A stretch of DNA of 64,000 nucleotides, taken from Eubacterium limosum (GTDB lineage Bacteria > Bacillota > Clostridia > Eubacteriales > Eubacteriaceae). Shown piece by piece: positions 17,671-24,999 of the stretch. The position numbers were made by a program, and so were the translations under genes. Numbering within the stretch: position 1 is the first letter of the stretch; the number at the start of each line of letters is the position of its first letter. Where the stretch lies: positions 2,232,001 through 2,296,000 of the forward strand of contig NZ_CP019962.1 of the NCBI RefSeq assembly GCF_000807675.2, given 5' to 3'. A model generated the notes under the pieces. That model saw only the letters and a program-made list of their open reading frames with translations. It searched no databases and had not been told where the DNA came from.

Positions 17671-18018
17671 ATGAAAATACTGTTTCATGTGGATGATACA
17701 GACCGGTTGGGTATGGCGGCCACCAATGCTGCCAATGCCGTTAAGTATGTTCAGGATAACGAGCTTACGCTGGAGGCTGAGATTGTGGTGAATGGCGAAG
17801 CTGTTACCGGGCTGGTCCGCCGCTGTATTGAAGAGCCCTTATACAAAAGTATGAAAAAGCTGACAGACGGGAAGGTGCGTATTGCAGCTTGTCAAAACGC
17901 ATTGAAGGCCCATCAGCTTTCAAAAGAGGAGCTGTGTGATTTTGTCACTGTTGTTCCCGCAGGGGTTATTGAGCTGGCAAAAAAACAGGAAGAGGGCTAT
18001 GCTTATATTAAGCCTTGA
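17671..18018 (+). CDS. DsrE-like small protein
   Basis: A 115-aa soluble protein of the DsrE/YchN-like fold. It starts MKILFHVDDTDRLGMAATNA, then has an EIVVNGEAVTGLV strand, an IAACQNALKAHQLS motif in the position of the conserved Cys loop, and VVPAGVIELAKKQEEGYAYI at the end. Some DsrE proteins relay sulfur through a conserved cysteine; here Cys in AACQNAL could serve, but many DsrE-like proteins have no known role. Good AAAGGAAG ribosome-binding site. Stand-alone unit with a terminator downstream. Confidence 0.8.
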   Translation: MKILFHVDDTDRLGMAATNAANAVKYVQDNELTLEAEIVVNGEAVTGLVRRCIEEPLYKSMKKLTDGKVRIAACQNALKAHQLSKEELCDFVTVVPAGVIELAKKQEEGYAYIKP

Positions 18019-18080
18019 CAGAAATACTTTGCTTTTGCAGGTGTTTTTTATGTCAGTCAGTTTTCGTACCCGTTACGCGA

Positions 18081-18116
18081 AAAAAGCTATCGCTGTGTTT
18101 TGAGCGATAGCTTTTT
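18081..18116. terminator. Bidirectional terminator
   Basis: Stem AAAAAGCTATCGCT / AGCGATAGCTTTTT (18081-18116), with T runs in both directions. Confidence 0.9.
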
Positions 18117-18156
18117 ATATTGCCTGAGAAGGTTTTAGGATGTGTGGTCAGCAGGC

Positions 18157-18240
18157 TCAGTGCGCTTGCTGTTCCTTGCGTTTACCGGCAGCTTTATTCA
18201 GTTTATCTGCCATGTTTTCAGCAGCATTGTATAAACGGTG
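18157..18240 (-). pseudogene. Possible 3' remnant of a small gene
   Basis: In the 330-bp gap between 18018 and 18349, a minus-strand frame encodes RLYNAAENMADKLNKAAGKR and ends with a stop at 18157. The composition resembles the tail of a small charged stress-type protein. It has no start context of its own and is closed upstream near 18240. It may be a decayed gene end, with the 18081 hairpin as its old terminator. Low certainty; the rest of the gap holds only the TetR promoter. Confidence 0.25.
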
Positions 18241-18285
18241 GATTATTTAGAAATTCTTAAATTAAAATAGTTCTGTTTTAAAAGA

Positions 18286-18335
18286 TTGACAAAACTGCAA
18301 AAAAGATTTAATATTGTAATATGAACAATGTTCAT
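18286..18335 (+). promoter_or_regulatory. Promoter and palindromic operator of the TetR gene
   Basis: TTGACA (18286-18291), 17-bp spacer, TAATAT (18309-18314). Just downstream, ATGAAC-AAT-GTTCAT (18321-18335) is a perfect palindrome with 6-bp arms covering the start of transcription. This position fits autorepression by the TetR-family product. Confidence 0.75.
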
Positions 18336-18348
18336 TTTGGAGGAAACA

Positions 18349-18909
18349 ATGAATATAAACGTAACGTCCAGGGAAGCGCTGGTGACAGCTGCCCGGGAAA
18401 TCGCGCGGACAGAAAGTCTCTCTAAAATCAGTATCCGGCGAGTGGCCTCTGTATGCGGTATCTCAGTCGGGGCTATATACAATTATTTTCCAACCAAAAG
18501 TGAGCTGATGCTTGCTGTTATTGAAGACTTTTGGCGATCGGCCTTTCATGGCGTGGGGGATGATTTATTTAAAGAAAAGAATTTTTGCCTTTTTATAAAA
18601 GGTGTCTATGAGCGTCTATACCGCAATGTACAGGAAGTCTATGAGAGCTGGCTGGAAGAAATTACCAGACTGGATCTGGGCCAGGGCGGTAAGGAGCAGG
18701 AAGCCCGTTATTTTGAGCATATTAAAAAAGGGTTGCTGAAGGTTCTGGAAAACGACACTGCCATAAGACAGGACATCTGGAATGACCAGTTCACAAAAAC
18801 TGGCCTGATTGATTTTGTTTTTGACAATTTACTGCTGCTCATGGGAAAAAGAGAAAAGGAATGCGGCTTTTTAACCCAGATGCTGGAGCAGGTGCTCTAT
18901 TGCAAATAA
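18349..18909 (+). CDS. TetR/AcrR-family transcriptional regulator
   Basis: One-component repressor, 186 aa. The N-terminal helix-turn-helix is clear: ALVTAAREIARTESLSKISI, then RRVASVCGISVGAIYNYFPT and KSELMLAVIEDF. The rest is the ligand-binding half, which differs widely and gives no ligand clue. ATG 18349 follows TTGGAGG by about 5 bases. A palindrome in its own promoter suggests autoregulation. The next gene, 16 bp downstream, codes a small membrane protein and is a likely target, in the way TetR genes often pair with membrane proteins. Confidence 0.9.
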   Translation: MNINVTSREALVTAAREIARTESLSKISIRRVASVCGISVGAIYNYFPTKSELMLAVIEDFWRSAFHGVGDDLFKEKNFCLFIKGVYERLYRNVQEVYESWLEEITRLDLGQGGKEQEARYFEHIKKGLLKVLENDTAIRQDIWNDQFTKTGLIDFVFDNLLLLMGKREKECGFLTQMLEQVLYCK

Positions 18910-18925
18910 AGAAAGGATAAATTAA

Positions 18926-19369
18926 GTGAAAAAAATAATTCCCAAAGTTGATAAGCTTACACTGCTGGTACTGGCTGGCGCAGTCTGGTTTATCGCAGGC
19001 TTTAACATTATGCGTATCGGCACACCGGATATGATCGCGAACTGGCATAACCCGTTGCTGCCGCTTTTGTTTTCAGTGGTGGTATTCGGTCTGTTTTTTA
19101 AATTTGTGTTTCATAAGATGGTGGTTAAGCACAGCGCGCGTATTATGAATTACGGAGACGGAAAGATCCCATTTTACCGTTTTTTTGATAAAAAGAGCTA
19201 TCTGATTATGATTTTTATGATTACCTTTGGGGTAACCTTAAGAATGTCACATTTAATCCCTCCGCTCTATCTCGGTACCTTTTACACCGGGATGGGGGCA
19301 TCCTTAATCGGCGCAGGTGTTTTTTTCTTTATCCAGTACCGGAGAAATGCTGTGGCTGTGAATGCTTAA
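18926..19369 (+). CDS. Membrane protein downstream of TetR, unknown
   Basis: 147 aa with four likely membrane segments: about 11-28 (LTLLVLAGAVWFIAGFNIM), 42-60 (PLLPLLFSVVVFGLFFKFV), 88-104 (YLIMIFMITFGVTLRMS) and 113-135 (LGTFYTGMGASLIGAGVFFF). The start is GTG with AAAGGA nine bases before. No family is recognised. Arrangement after a TetR regulator in one operon suggests an efflux, stress or membrane-adaptation role, but this is inference. Confidence 0.75.
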   Translation: MKKIIPKVDKLTLLVLAGAVWFIAGFNIMRIGTPDMIANWHNPLLPLLFSVVVFGLFFKFVFHKMVVKHSARIMNYGDGKIPFYRFFDKKSYLIMIFMITFGVTLRMSHLIPPLYLGTFYTGMGASLIGAGVFFFIQYRRNAVAVNA

Positions 19370-19476
19370 GCCTTTCTGATTTAATGCGATTGGGCACAAG
19401 TTTTAACATGTTTTTAATTATATCTGTTGGGTAAATATGTATAATAGAAATATAAAAAGAAAGGAGTGCTAAAATC

Positions 19477-19776
19477 ATGTTATATAGTACAGAAATGATG
19501 CGGAAAGCAATGTCCCTCGCGAGACACGCTTATTCAGACCGTATCGACAGAAAAGGAAGATCTTTGTTTTTAATGGCCTGTGCAAGAGCAGAAAAAATGA
19601 AAACAGAGAAGGAGACCGTCATTGCTCTGTTAAAAATGACAATGGAAGAAACAAGTCTGACACTTAATGAAGTGAAGCAGGCGGGCTTTGAAGATGCGAT
19701 AATCAATGCACTTCCAAGCGGACAGTCTGCTAAAAAATGTTATGTGAAATCCACATTAGAAAGTCTGACAGCTTAA
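19477..19776 (+). CDS. HD-like small protein related to the N-terminus of (p)ppGpp hydrolases
   Basis: 99 aa. The pattern MRKAMSLARHAYSDRIDRKG, then ALLKMTMEETSLTLNEVKQA and GFEDAIINALPS follows the layout of the HD hydrolase domain of RelA/SpoT proteins (A-x-x-x-A-H ... G ... LLHD-x-x-E-D-T ... GF-x-x-x-I). The metal-binding HD pair is replaced (KMTMEET where LHD..EDT is expected), so it is probably catalytically dead. Strong AAAGGAG ribosome-binding site and a terminator downstream mark it as a real gene. It could be a regulatory or decoy protein; function unknown. Confidence 0.65.
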   Translation: MLYSTEMMRKAMSLARHAYSDRIDRKGRSLFLMACARAEKMKTEKETVIALLKMTMEETSLTLNEVKQAGFEDAIINALPSGQSAKKCYVKSTLESLTA

Positions 19777-19787
19777 ACGTTCGCTCG

Positions 19788-19812
19788 GAAAGCTCAGGCT
19801 TTCTTTTTTTAT
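19788..19812 (+). terminator. Terminator after HD-like gene
   Basis: GAAAGC / GCTTTC stem with TCAG loop followed by TTTTTTT. Confidence 0.8.
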
Positions 19813-19857
19813 TTTTTGAAAAAGGGTAATAAGTATAACATGAAGGGAGGCAGCTTT

Positions 19858-20388
19858 GTGTTTGACGATTTTAAAAAATTTGCATTTAAGGGGAATATCC
19901 TCAGCCTGGCCATCGGTGTGGTCATCGGGAATTCTTTCAACAGGGTCGTATCTTCGGTGGTCAGCGATATTCTTATGCCTTTTTTTGGCTATCTGACAGC
20001 AGGTATAGATCTTAAGACTTTGAGACTGGTGCTGCACCCGGCAACCCTTGAGGGAGATAAAATTATCCGTCCAGAGCTTGTGATCTCCTATGGGGATTTT
20101 TTACAGAATGTTGTTGATTTTTTTATCATAGCGCTATCCATTTACATTGTGACAAGAGTTATCCGAAAGCTTAGCCGCAAGGAGCAGAATCAGGATCAGC
20201 AGGACGCAGTGACGGAGATTGACCTGTTGACGGATATAAAAAATATATTGGAAAAGGAACAGAATAGCCCACCGGCAACGTCAGCGGACAGTTTAAGGGC
20301 TCAAAAAACAGACCTGCCAGTACAAAATGTTCGGATTTCCAAAAATGCGCAGAAGCTGCGGCTTGATAAAAAGTATAGAATCCATTAA
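19858..20388 (+). CDS. Second MscL-family channel protein
   Basis: MscL paralogue of 176 aa. N-terminus FKKFAFKGNILSLAIGVVIG matches the first MscL helix; the second helix is about 80-100 (GDFLQNVVDFFIIALSIYIV). The loop between them is longer than in the 17143 copy and contains HPATLEGDKIIRPE. The C-terminal third is polar and lacks the zinc-ribbon cysteines of the other copy. GTG 19858 is preferred because AGGGAGG lies seven bases upstream; ATG 19840 would sit over that ribosome-binding site. Paralogues may open at different tension thresholds. Confidence 0.85.
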   Translation: MFDDFKKFAFKGNILSLAIGVVIGNSFNRVVSSVVSDILMPFFGYLTAGIDLKTLRLVLHPATLEGDKIIRPELVISYGDFLQNVVDFFIIALSIYIVTRVIRKLSRKEQNQDQQDAVTEIDLLTDIKNILEKEQNSPPATSADSLRAQKTDLPVQNVRISKNAQKLRLDKKYRIH

Positions 20389-20440
20389 AATAAAGAGTAA
20401 ACTTATTTGGAAGAATTTCTAAAAGATAAAGAGGAAGCTA

Positions 20441-21109
20441 TTGAAAGAATTAACCGTGTTTGACATTATCGGGCCAAATATGATCGGGCCCTCCAGCTCC
20501 CATACCGCGGGAGCCTTGAGAATCGCACTGCTGGCCCGAAAAATGGTCAAGGGAAGCATCCGGAAAGCAGAGTTTGTGCTCTATGGCTCCTTTGCCCGGA
20601 CCTACCGCGGCCACGGCACAGATAAAGCGCTGGTGGCCGGAATTTTGGGCTTTGGCACCGAGGACTACCGCATCCGGGATTCCTTTGAATACGCCAGAAA
20701 AGCAGGGCTTGAATACCGTTTTATCACCAATACTGAGAAAAAAGATATCCATCCCAATACTGTGGCCATTACTATCACCGACACAGAGGGACAGACCACC
20801 GTTGTCGTCGGAGAGTCCATTGGCGGCGGAGCCGCAGTGATCCGGGAAATCAATGGTGTCGAGATTGCCCTTTCCGGCGAATATAACACCATACTGGTCA
20901 AGCAGAGGGACAAACCCGGCGTGCTGGCCCACATCACCCGCTGCCTGAGCGACTGCCAGATCAACATTGCTTTTACAAAGCTTTATCGGGAAAAGAAAGG
21001 CGAAATCGCCTACACCATCATCGAAACTGACGAAGAGATCACAGGCGAGGTCATTGCCGCCATCGAAGCATCCGAGAATATTATCAGCGCTACGCGCATC
21101 GAGCTGTAG
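20441..21109 (+). CDS. sdaAB: L-serine ammonia-lyase, beta subunit
   Basis: Subunit of the iron-sulfur L-serine dehydratase (L-serine to pyruvate and ammonia). N-terminal FDIIGPNMIGPSSSHTAGA is the family signature. The ACT-like C-terminal domain contains KPGVLAHITRCLSDCQINIA (about 157-178). Start is TTG with GAGGAAG upstream. Separate alpha and beta polypeptides are the normal Firmicute arrangement. The alpha gene starts 10 bp downstream. The local GC is clearly higher than in neighbouring genes, especially in the alpha gene, which could reflect expression-linked codon use or transfer. Confidence 0.95.
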   Translation: MKELTVFDIIGPNMIGPSSSHTAGALRIALLARKMVKGSIRKAEFVLYGSFARTYRGHGTDKALVAGILGFGTEDYRIRDSFEYARKAGLEYRFITNTEKKDIHPNTVAITITDTEGQTTVVVGESIGGGAAVIREINGVEIALSGEYNTILVKQRDKPGVLAHITRCLSDCQINIAFTKLYREKKGEIAYTIIETDEEITGEVIAAIEASENIISATRIEL

Positions 21110-21119
21110 GAGGAAAGCG

Positions 21120-22016
21120 ATGAATTTTACAAATGGAAGTACCCTGTTAAAAAGCTGCCACCGCCATCAGTGTCCGATTTCCGAGGCCATGTTCAGAAGA
21201 GAAACCACCTATCTGGAAAACACACCTGAGGAAACAGAAGTCCGGATGCATCACGCCTGGGAAATCATGAAAGACGCAGTCAGAACCTCCCTCGAAAAAG
21301 AGCTGACCTCCGTCGGCGGACTCATCGGCGGCGAAGCGCGCAAGCTCAATGCGCGCCGCCTGGCCGGTAAAAGCATCAGCGGGCCCCTGACCGCCAAAGC
21401 CATCGCCTATGCCATGGGCGTGCTTGAAGTCAACGCCTCCATGGGGCTGATCGTCGCGGCCCCCACCGCCGGCTCCTCCGGTGTACTGCCCGGCGTACTC
21501 TTGGCCGTTCAGGAGGAACACGGGTTCAGCGATGCCGAGATGGAAAAAGCCTTATTTAACGCCGGGGCCATCGGCTACATTATTTCACGAAACGCGACCG
21601 TAGCCGGAGCAGAGGGCGGCTGCCAGGCCGAGGTCGGCGCCGCCAGCGCCATGGCCGCCAGCGCGCTGACCGAGCTCTTCGGCGGCACACCGCAGATGTG
21701 CCTGGGCGCAGCCGCCAACGCCCTTTCAAATCTGCTGGGACTGGTCTGTGACCCCATCGCAGGATTAGTAGAAGCGCCCTGCCAGAAGCGTAACGCCATC
21801 GGGGCATCCAATGCCATCATCAGCGCAGAGATCGCGCTGAGCGGCGTGGAAAACCTCATTCCCTTTGACGAAGCCGTCAGTGCCATGCTGCAGGTTGGGA
21901 GAAGGCTGCCGCCAGAGCTGCGGGAGACAGCCCTTGGAGGCATGGCTGCAACGCCGACCGGCTGCGCACTGTGCAAGCGAATTTATAAAGGACAGGATGA
22001 GGAGGAAAGAGAATGA
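21120..22016 (+). CDS. sdaAA: L-serine ammonia-lyase, iron-sulfur alpha subunit
   Basis: Catalytic 4Fe-4S subunit, 298 aa. Family motifs: [33 protein letters not shown], and cysteines in [11 protein letters not shown] and in [11 protein letters not shown] that supply cluster ligands. ATG 21120 follows GGAGGAAAG; the longer in-frame extension upstream overlaps sdaAB and is not coding. Its TGA stop overlaps the ATG of the following deaminase gene (ATGA), which points to translational coupling in a three-gene operon now cut by an IS element. The oxygen-sensitive cluster fits an anaerobe. Confidence 0.95.
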   Translation: MNFTNGSTLLKSCHRHQCPISEAMFRRETTYLENTPEETEVRMHHAWEIMKDAVRTSLEKELTSVGGLIGGEARKLNARRLAGKSISGPLTAKAIAYAMGVLEVNASMGLIVAAPTAGSSGVLPGVLLAVQEEHGFSDAEMEKALFNAGAIGYIISRNATVAGAEGGCQAEVGAASAMAASALTELFGGTPQMCLGAAANALSNLLGLVCDPIAGLVEAPCQKRNAIGASNAIISAEIALSGVENLIPFDEAVSAMLQVGRRLPPELRETALGGMAATPTGCALCKRIYKGQDEEERE

Positions 22017-22118
22017 AAAGAGAAGATTATTTATCCTGGGATGAATATTTCATGGGAATCGCCCTGCTGGCGGCTAAAAGGAGCAAGGACCCCGGAACAC
22101 AGGTAGGGGCCTGTATTG
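22013..22118 (+). pseudogene. dCMP deaminase gene, 5' fragment (split by IS1182-type element)
   Basis: Encodes [20 protein letters not shown] and then [16 protein letters not shown], the normal N-terminus of a ComEB/dCMP-type deaminase, and then runs into the IS, ending at a stop near 22174. GAGGAGG precedes ATG. The ATG overlaps the sdaAA stop. Joined to 23770-24150 it restores a single frame (GACI followed by VSPDNKIL). Confidence 0.9.
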
Positions 22119-23768
22119 AGTTTGTGTCAAAAGTCCACCTAAATCCCCAAAATCGTGGTATAATTAATACATAATCTTAAAATAATCGGGAGGGTATTCT
22201 TATGGATTTCATTATTGGAAATAATCGTCATCAAGGGATGTTACTTCCAGACTGTATCGAGGATTATGTCGATGAAAATAATCCTGTACGTGTCATTGAT
22301 GCTTATGTTGATACCTTAGATTTCGAAAATCTCGGATTTAATAAGTGGAAACCCAATCAAACAGGCCGCCCGATGTACTCGCCACGTGATCTTCTAAAAC
22401 TTTATATTTATGGCTATATGAATCACGTGCGTTCTTCCAGGCGTCTGGAAATTGAGACCAAACGAAACCTCGAAGTGATTTGGCTGCTTCAAAAACTTTC
22501 CCCGGATCATAAAACCATTGCCCGCTTTCGCCAGCAAAATCCAACGGCACTTAAGAATGTCTTTAAAAACTTTGTACAGCTCTGTACCCAATGGGAGCTT
22601 TACGGTAAAGAACTGCTTGCGATTGATGGCAGCAAATTTAAAGCCTGGAATACCAAAGACCGCAACTTCACCAAAAACAAACTAAAGGATCGGATTCAGC
22701 ATATCGAAGAAAAAATCGAAAGCTATCTTGATGCTTTAAATCAGAATGATGCACTTGAAAATCAAAGCACTTCTGAAATATCCAGCGATATAAGCGAAGT
22801 TATTCATCAGCTCACTGACCGCAAAACACTTTATGAATCTTTTTTAGCGGAGCTCGCTGAAAGCGACGAAACCCAAATTTCGCTTACCGATCCCGATAGC
22901 CGTCTGATGAAAACTAAAAACGGGCTTGATGTCTGTTTGAATATTCAAACCGCTGTCGACAGTAAAAACAAAATGATTGTTGAATTCACGGTTGAAAATC
23001 AAGCTCAGGATAAAAATTTAATGGGTCCTTTAGCTCAAAAAGCGGCAGATTTATTGGAAGTGCCCGCCATGACCGTCGTTGCAGATAACGGCTACGACAG
23101 TGTAAGTGATGTGGCTCAACTTTATCTCAGTGGTCATCGTCCTGTTGTTGCTGGAGGGGATTATGAATTTTGTATTCCTACAGATGCGGCAAATACTGAA
23201 AAGATTACCGACTATGATTCGAACGTTGCACGCGCGATTTATCTTCCAGAGCGTAATATTTTCATCTGTCCACTAGGAAAAGTGTTAAGGCCCTGTACTT
23301 ATAATAAAAATAAACATGTTGCCAAATACGATAATACACAAGCCTGTAGACACTGTCCTAAAAAATGTACAAAAATGCGCTATTACCGCGCCGAGCGTGT
23401 CATGAAACCGTCAGAATACACCAAGGCCTTCGATGATTCCGACTTATTCCTTCGAAAAGTTCACATCTTTCAAAATAAAGAGATCGTTCGACAAAGAAAG
23501 GCCATTGTTGAGCACCCCTTTGGAACCGTAAAACGCGCAATGGGCATCTCCTATCTTTTACTGAAAGGCAAGCAAAAGGTAGAAGGTGAGATTGCGCTTG
23601 CTTTTCTTGCCTTTAATCTTAAAAGAGCCATCCATATCATGGGAATCCAGCCATTAATCCAAGCAATCCGAGCATAGCGCTTCTTTTTTTGCTCTTTTTT
23701 CAAAGTTCAACCTTTACCCAGGGGTTTGGGGACGGAGTCACCAACAAGAGACTGTGTTTTGACACAGT
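22119..23768 (+). mobile_element. IS1182-family insertion sequence
   Basis: A complete element with one transposase gene, inserted in a deaminase gene. The 8-bp sequence CTGTATTG occurs on both sides (22111-22118 and 23769-23776) and is read as the target-site duplication. Element ends share an inverted TGTGTCAAAA (left 22123-22132; right in reverse complement about 23757-23766). Confidence 0.93.
22202..23677 (+). CDS. IS1182-family transposase
   Basis: 491-aa DDE transposase, apparently intact. N-terminal domain MDFIIGNNRHQGMLLPDCIE and YSPRDLLKLYIYGYMNHVRS are family-typical; the catalytic region includes LLAIDGSKFKAWN (Asp), TVVADNGYDS (Asp) and VEHPFGTVKRAMG (Glu). A central coiled, low-complexity stretch is usual. 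A Cys-rich segment CRHCPKKC near 380 is seen in this subgroup. AGGGAG-type ribosome-binding site upstream; TATAAT at about 22156 may be its promoter. No other copy occurs in the window. Confidence 0.95.
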   Translation: MDFIIGNNRHQGMLLPDCIEDYVDENNPVRVIDAYVDTLDFENLGFNKWKPNQTGRPMYSPRDLLKLYIYGYMNHVRSSRRLEIETKRNLEVIWLLQKLSPDHKTIARFRQQNPTALKNVFKNFVQLCTQWELYGKELLAIDGSKFKAWNTKDRNFTKNKLKDRIQHIEEKIESYLDALNQNDALENQSTSEISSDISEVIHQLTDRKTLYESFLAELAESDETQISLTDPDSRLMKTKNGLDVCLNIQTAVDSKNKMIVEFTVENQAQDKNLMGPLAQKAADLLEVPAMTVVADNGYDSVSDVAQLYLSGHRPVVAGGDYEFCIPTDAANTEKITDYDSNVARAIYLPERNIFICPLGKVLRPCTYNKNKHVAKYDNTQACRHCPKKCTKMRYYRAERVMKPSEYTKAFDDSDLFLRKVHIFQNKEIVRQRKAIVEHPFGTVKRAMGISYLLLKGKQKVEGEIALAFLAFNLKRAIHIMGIQPLIQAIRA

Positions 23769-24150
23769 CTGTATTGTAAGCCCAGACAATAAAATTTTAA
23801 CCATGGGCTATAATGGTATGCCCACAGGCTGTCATGATGACGATATGCCCTGGGAACGGGAGGGTGATCCCCTTGAAACAAAGTATCTTTACGTCTGTCA
23901 TGCCGAATTTAATGCTATTTTAAACAACGGCGGCCGTTCCCTGAAGGGGGCGACCCTTTATGCGACTCTTTTTCCCTGTAACGAATGCGCCAAAGCGATC
24001 ATTCAGTCAGGAATCCAAAAGGTTATTTATATGGAGGATAAATACGCGGATACGGATGCGGTCGTCGCCTCTAAAAGAATGTTTGATATGGTTGGGATCA
24101 CCTATGAAGCTTACGAGGTTAAGCATAAAAAAATTGTCATTGAGCTGTAA
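23769..24150 (+). pseudogene. dCMP deaminase gene, 3' fragment
   Basis: Starts within the duplicated target (CIVSPDNKILTMGYNGMPTG) and keeps the zinc-binding deaminase motifs: CHAEFNAIL (His and catalytic Glu) and FPCNECAKAI (P-C-x-x-C). The reading frame is open back into the IS, so a chimeric protein starting inside the element is possible but lacks the N-terminal 35 residues. In the intact ancestor the enzyme would convert dCMP to dUMP for dTMP synthesis. Confidence 0.9.
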
Positions 24151-24156
24151 GGTCAA

Positions 24157-24192
24157 AATAAGCTGCCGGATTCTATCGGCAGCTTATTTTTT
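24157..24192. terminator. Bidirectional terminator
   Basis: Stem AAATAAGCTGCCG / CGGCAGCTTATTT (24157-24169, 24177-24189) serves the deaminase gene and the convergent pentapeptide gene. Confidence 0.9.
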
Positions 24193-24200
24193 TACCTTTT

Positions 24201-24851
24201 TTATTCTTTAATGACAACGCCTAAAAGCTTTGAAAGCTCAGCAGCCTGAAAAATATTTACAACAGCGCCGCGCAACTCCTGGCTGCCTGAAACCGTGATC
24301 CGGCTCAGCGTATTGCTCGTGAAATCTATACTCTTTAAAGGGGTGTGAAGAAAATCGGCCTCGGAGAGGTCGCATTGCTGAAACTGGGTGGTTCTCAATT
24401 TACAGTCCTGAAAGCTGATATTTTGGAGGGGACAGTTTTCAAAAAGGACATGCTTGGTTTTGCTGGTGGAAAAGTTCATGAAATTACCAAGGCATTCTGA
24501 AAAGTGGCATTCTTCCAAAATGCAGGCGTTAAAATCTGTGCCAAGGAGTTTGCAGTTTTTGAAAACAACGCGGTGAAAGGTGGAATCACTGAGGTCAAGG
24601 TTCGATAGATCACAGCCCGTAAAAATAACATCAGCAAAAAAAGTATGAGTCAGGCCAGAGGATAGAAACTGGCAGTTTTTAAACTGGCAGTGATGAAATT
24701 CAAGCTTTGAATGGTGAAAAGCTTCAAGACCAGTATCGCTGAATTCAAAACTTTCAACATCTTCTTCCGCATCAATACATTCATAAATAATAGTGAGCAG
24801 GTCATTATAAGGCTTTAGTGGGTCGGGAAAAGCCGGTGGTTGTAAGCGCAT
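24201..24851 (-). CDS. Pentapeptide-repeat protein
   Basis: 216 aa built mainly from pentapeptide-type coils in which every fifth residue is F or L: e.g. LEFHHCQFKNCQFLSSGLTH, FTGCDLSNLDLSDSTFHRVV and CKLRTTQFQQCDLSEADFLH. Such proteins fold as right-handed beta-helices; some (Qnr, MfpA) mimic DNA and protect gyrase, others have unknown roles. ATG 24851 has AAAGGAG seven bases upstream and is preferred over an upstream in-frame ATG at 24878. Convergent with the deaminase gene, divergent from the radical SAM gene. Confidence 0.88.
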   Translation of the reverse strand: MRLQPPAFPDPLKPYNDLLTIIYECIDAEEDVESFEFSDTGLEAFHHSKLEFHHCQFKNCQFLSSGLTHTFFADVIFTGCDLSNLDLSDSTFHRVVFKNCKLLGTDFNACILEECHFSECLGNFMNFSTSKTKHVLFENCPLQNISFQDCKLRTTQFQQCDLSEADFLHTPLKSIDFTSNTLSRITVSGSQELRGAVVNIFQAAELSKLLGVVIKE

Positions 24852-24926
24852 AAGGACACTCCTTTCGTGATGATTCATTATAGCATAACAGATATCAGAA
24901 TTAAATAGAAAATTTGTTCTTTTCGG

Positions 24927-24955
24927 TTGACTAATAAGATCAAATGTTTTATACT
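24927..24955 (+). promoter_or_regulatory. Promoter of the radical SAM operon
   Basis: TTGACT (24927-24932), 17-bp spacer, TATACT (24950-24955), 45 bp before the start codon at 25000. Confidence 0.75.
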
Positions 24956-24999
24956 GTTTTTAAAGAAAGAACGGATATTTGAAGAGATGAGGGTTTAAA

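Noticed and set aside
20967-21119. N-terminal extension of sdaAA
   Set aside because: Overlaps the end of sdaAB, with low-quality translation; ATG 21120 has GGAGG.
23759-23795. Outward promoter at the right end of the IS1182 element
   Set aside because: TTGACA is present at 23759, but no -10 box at usable spacing follows.
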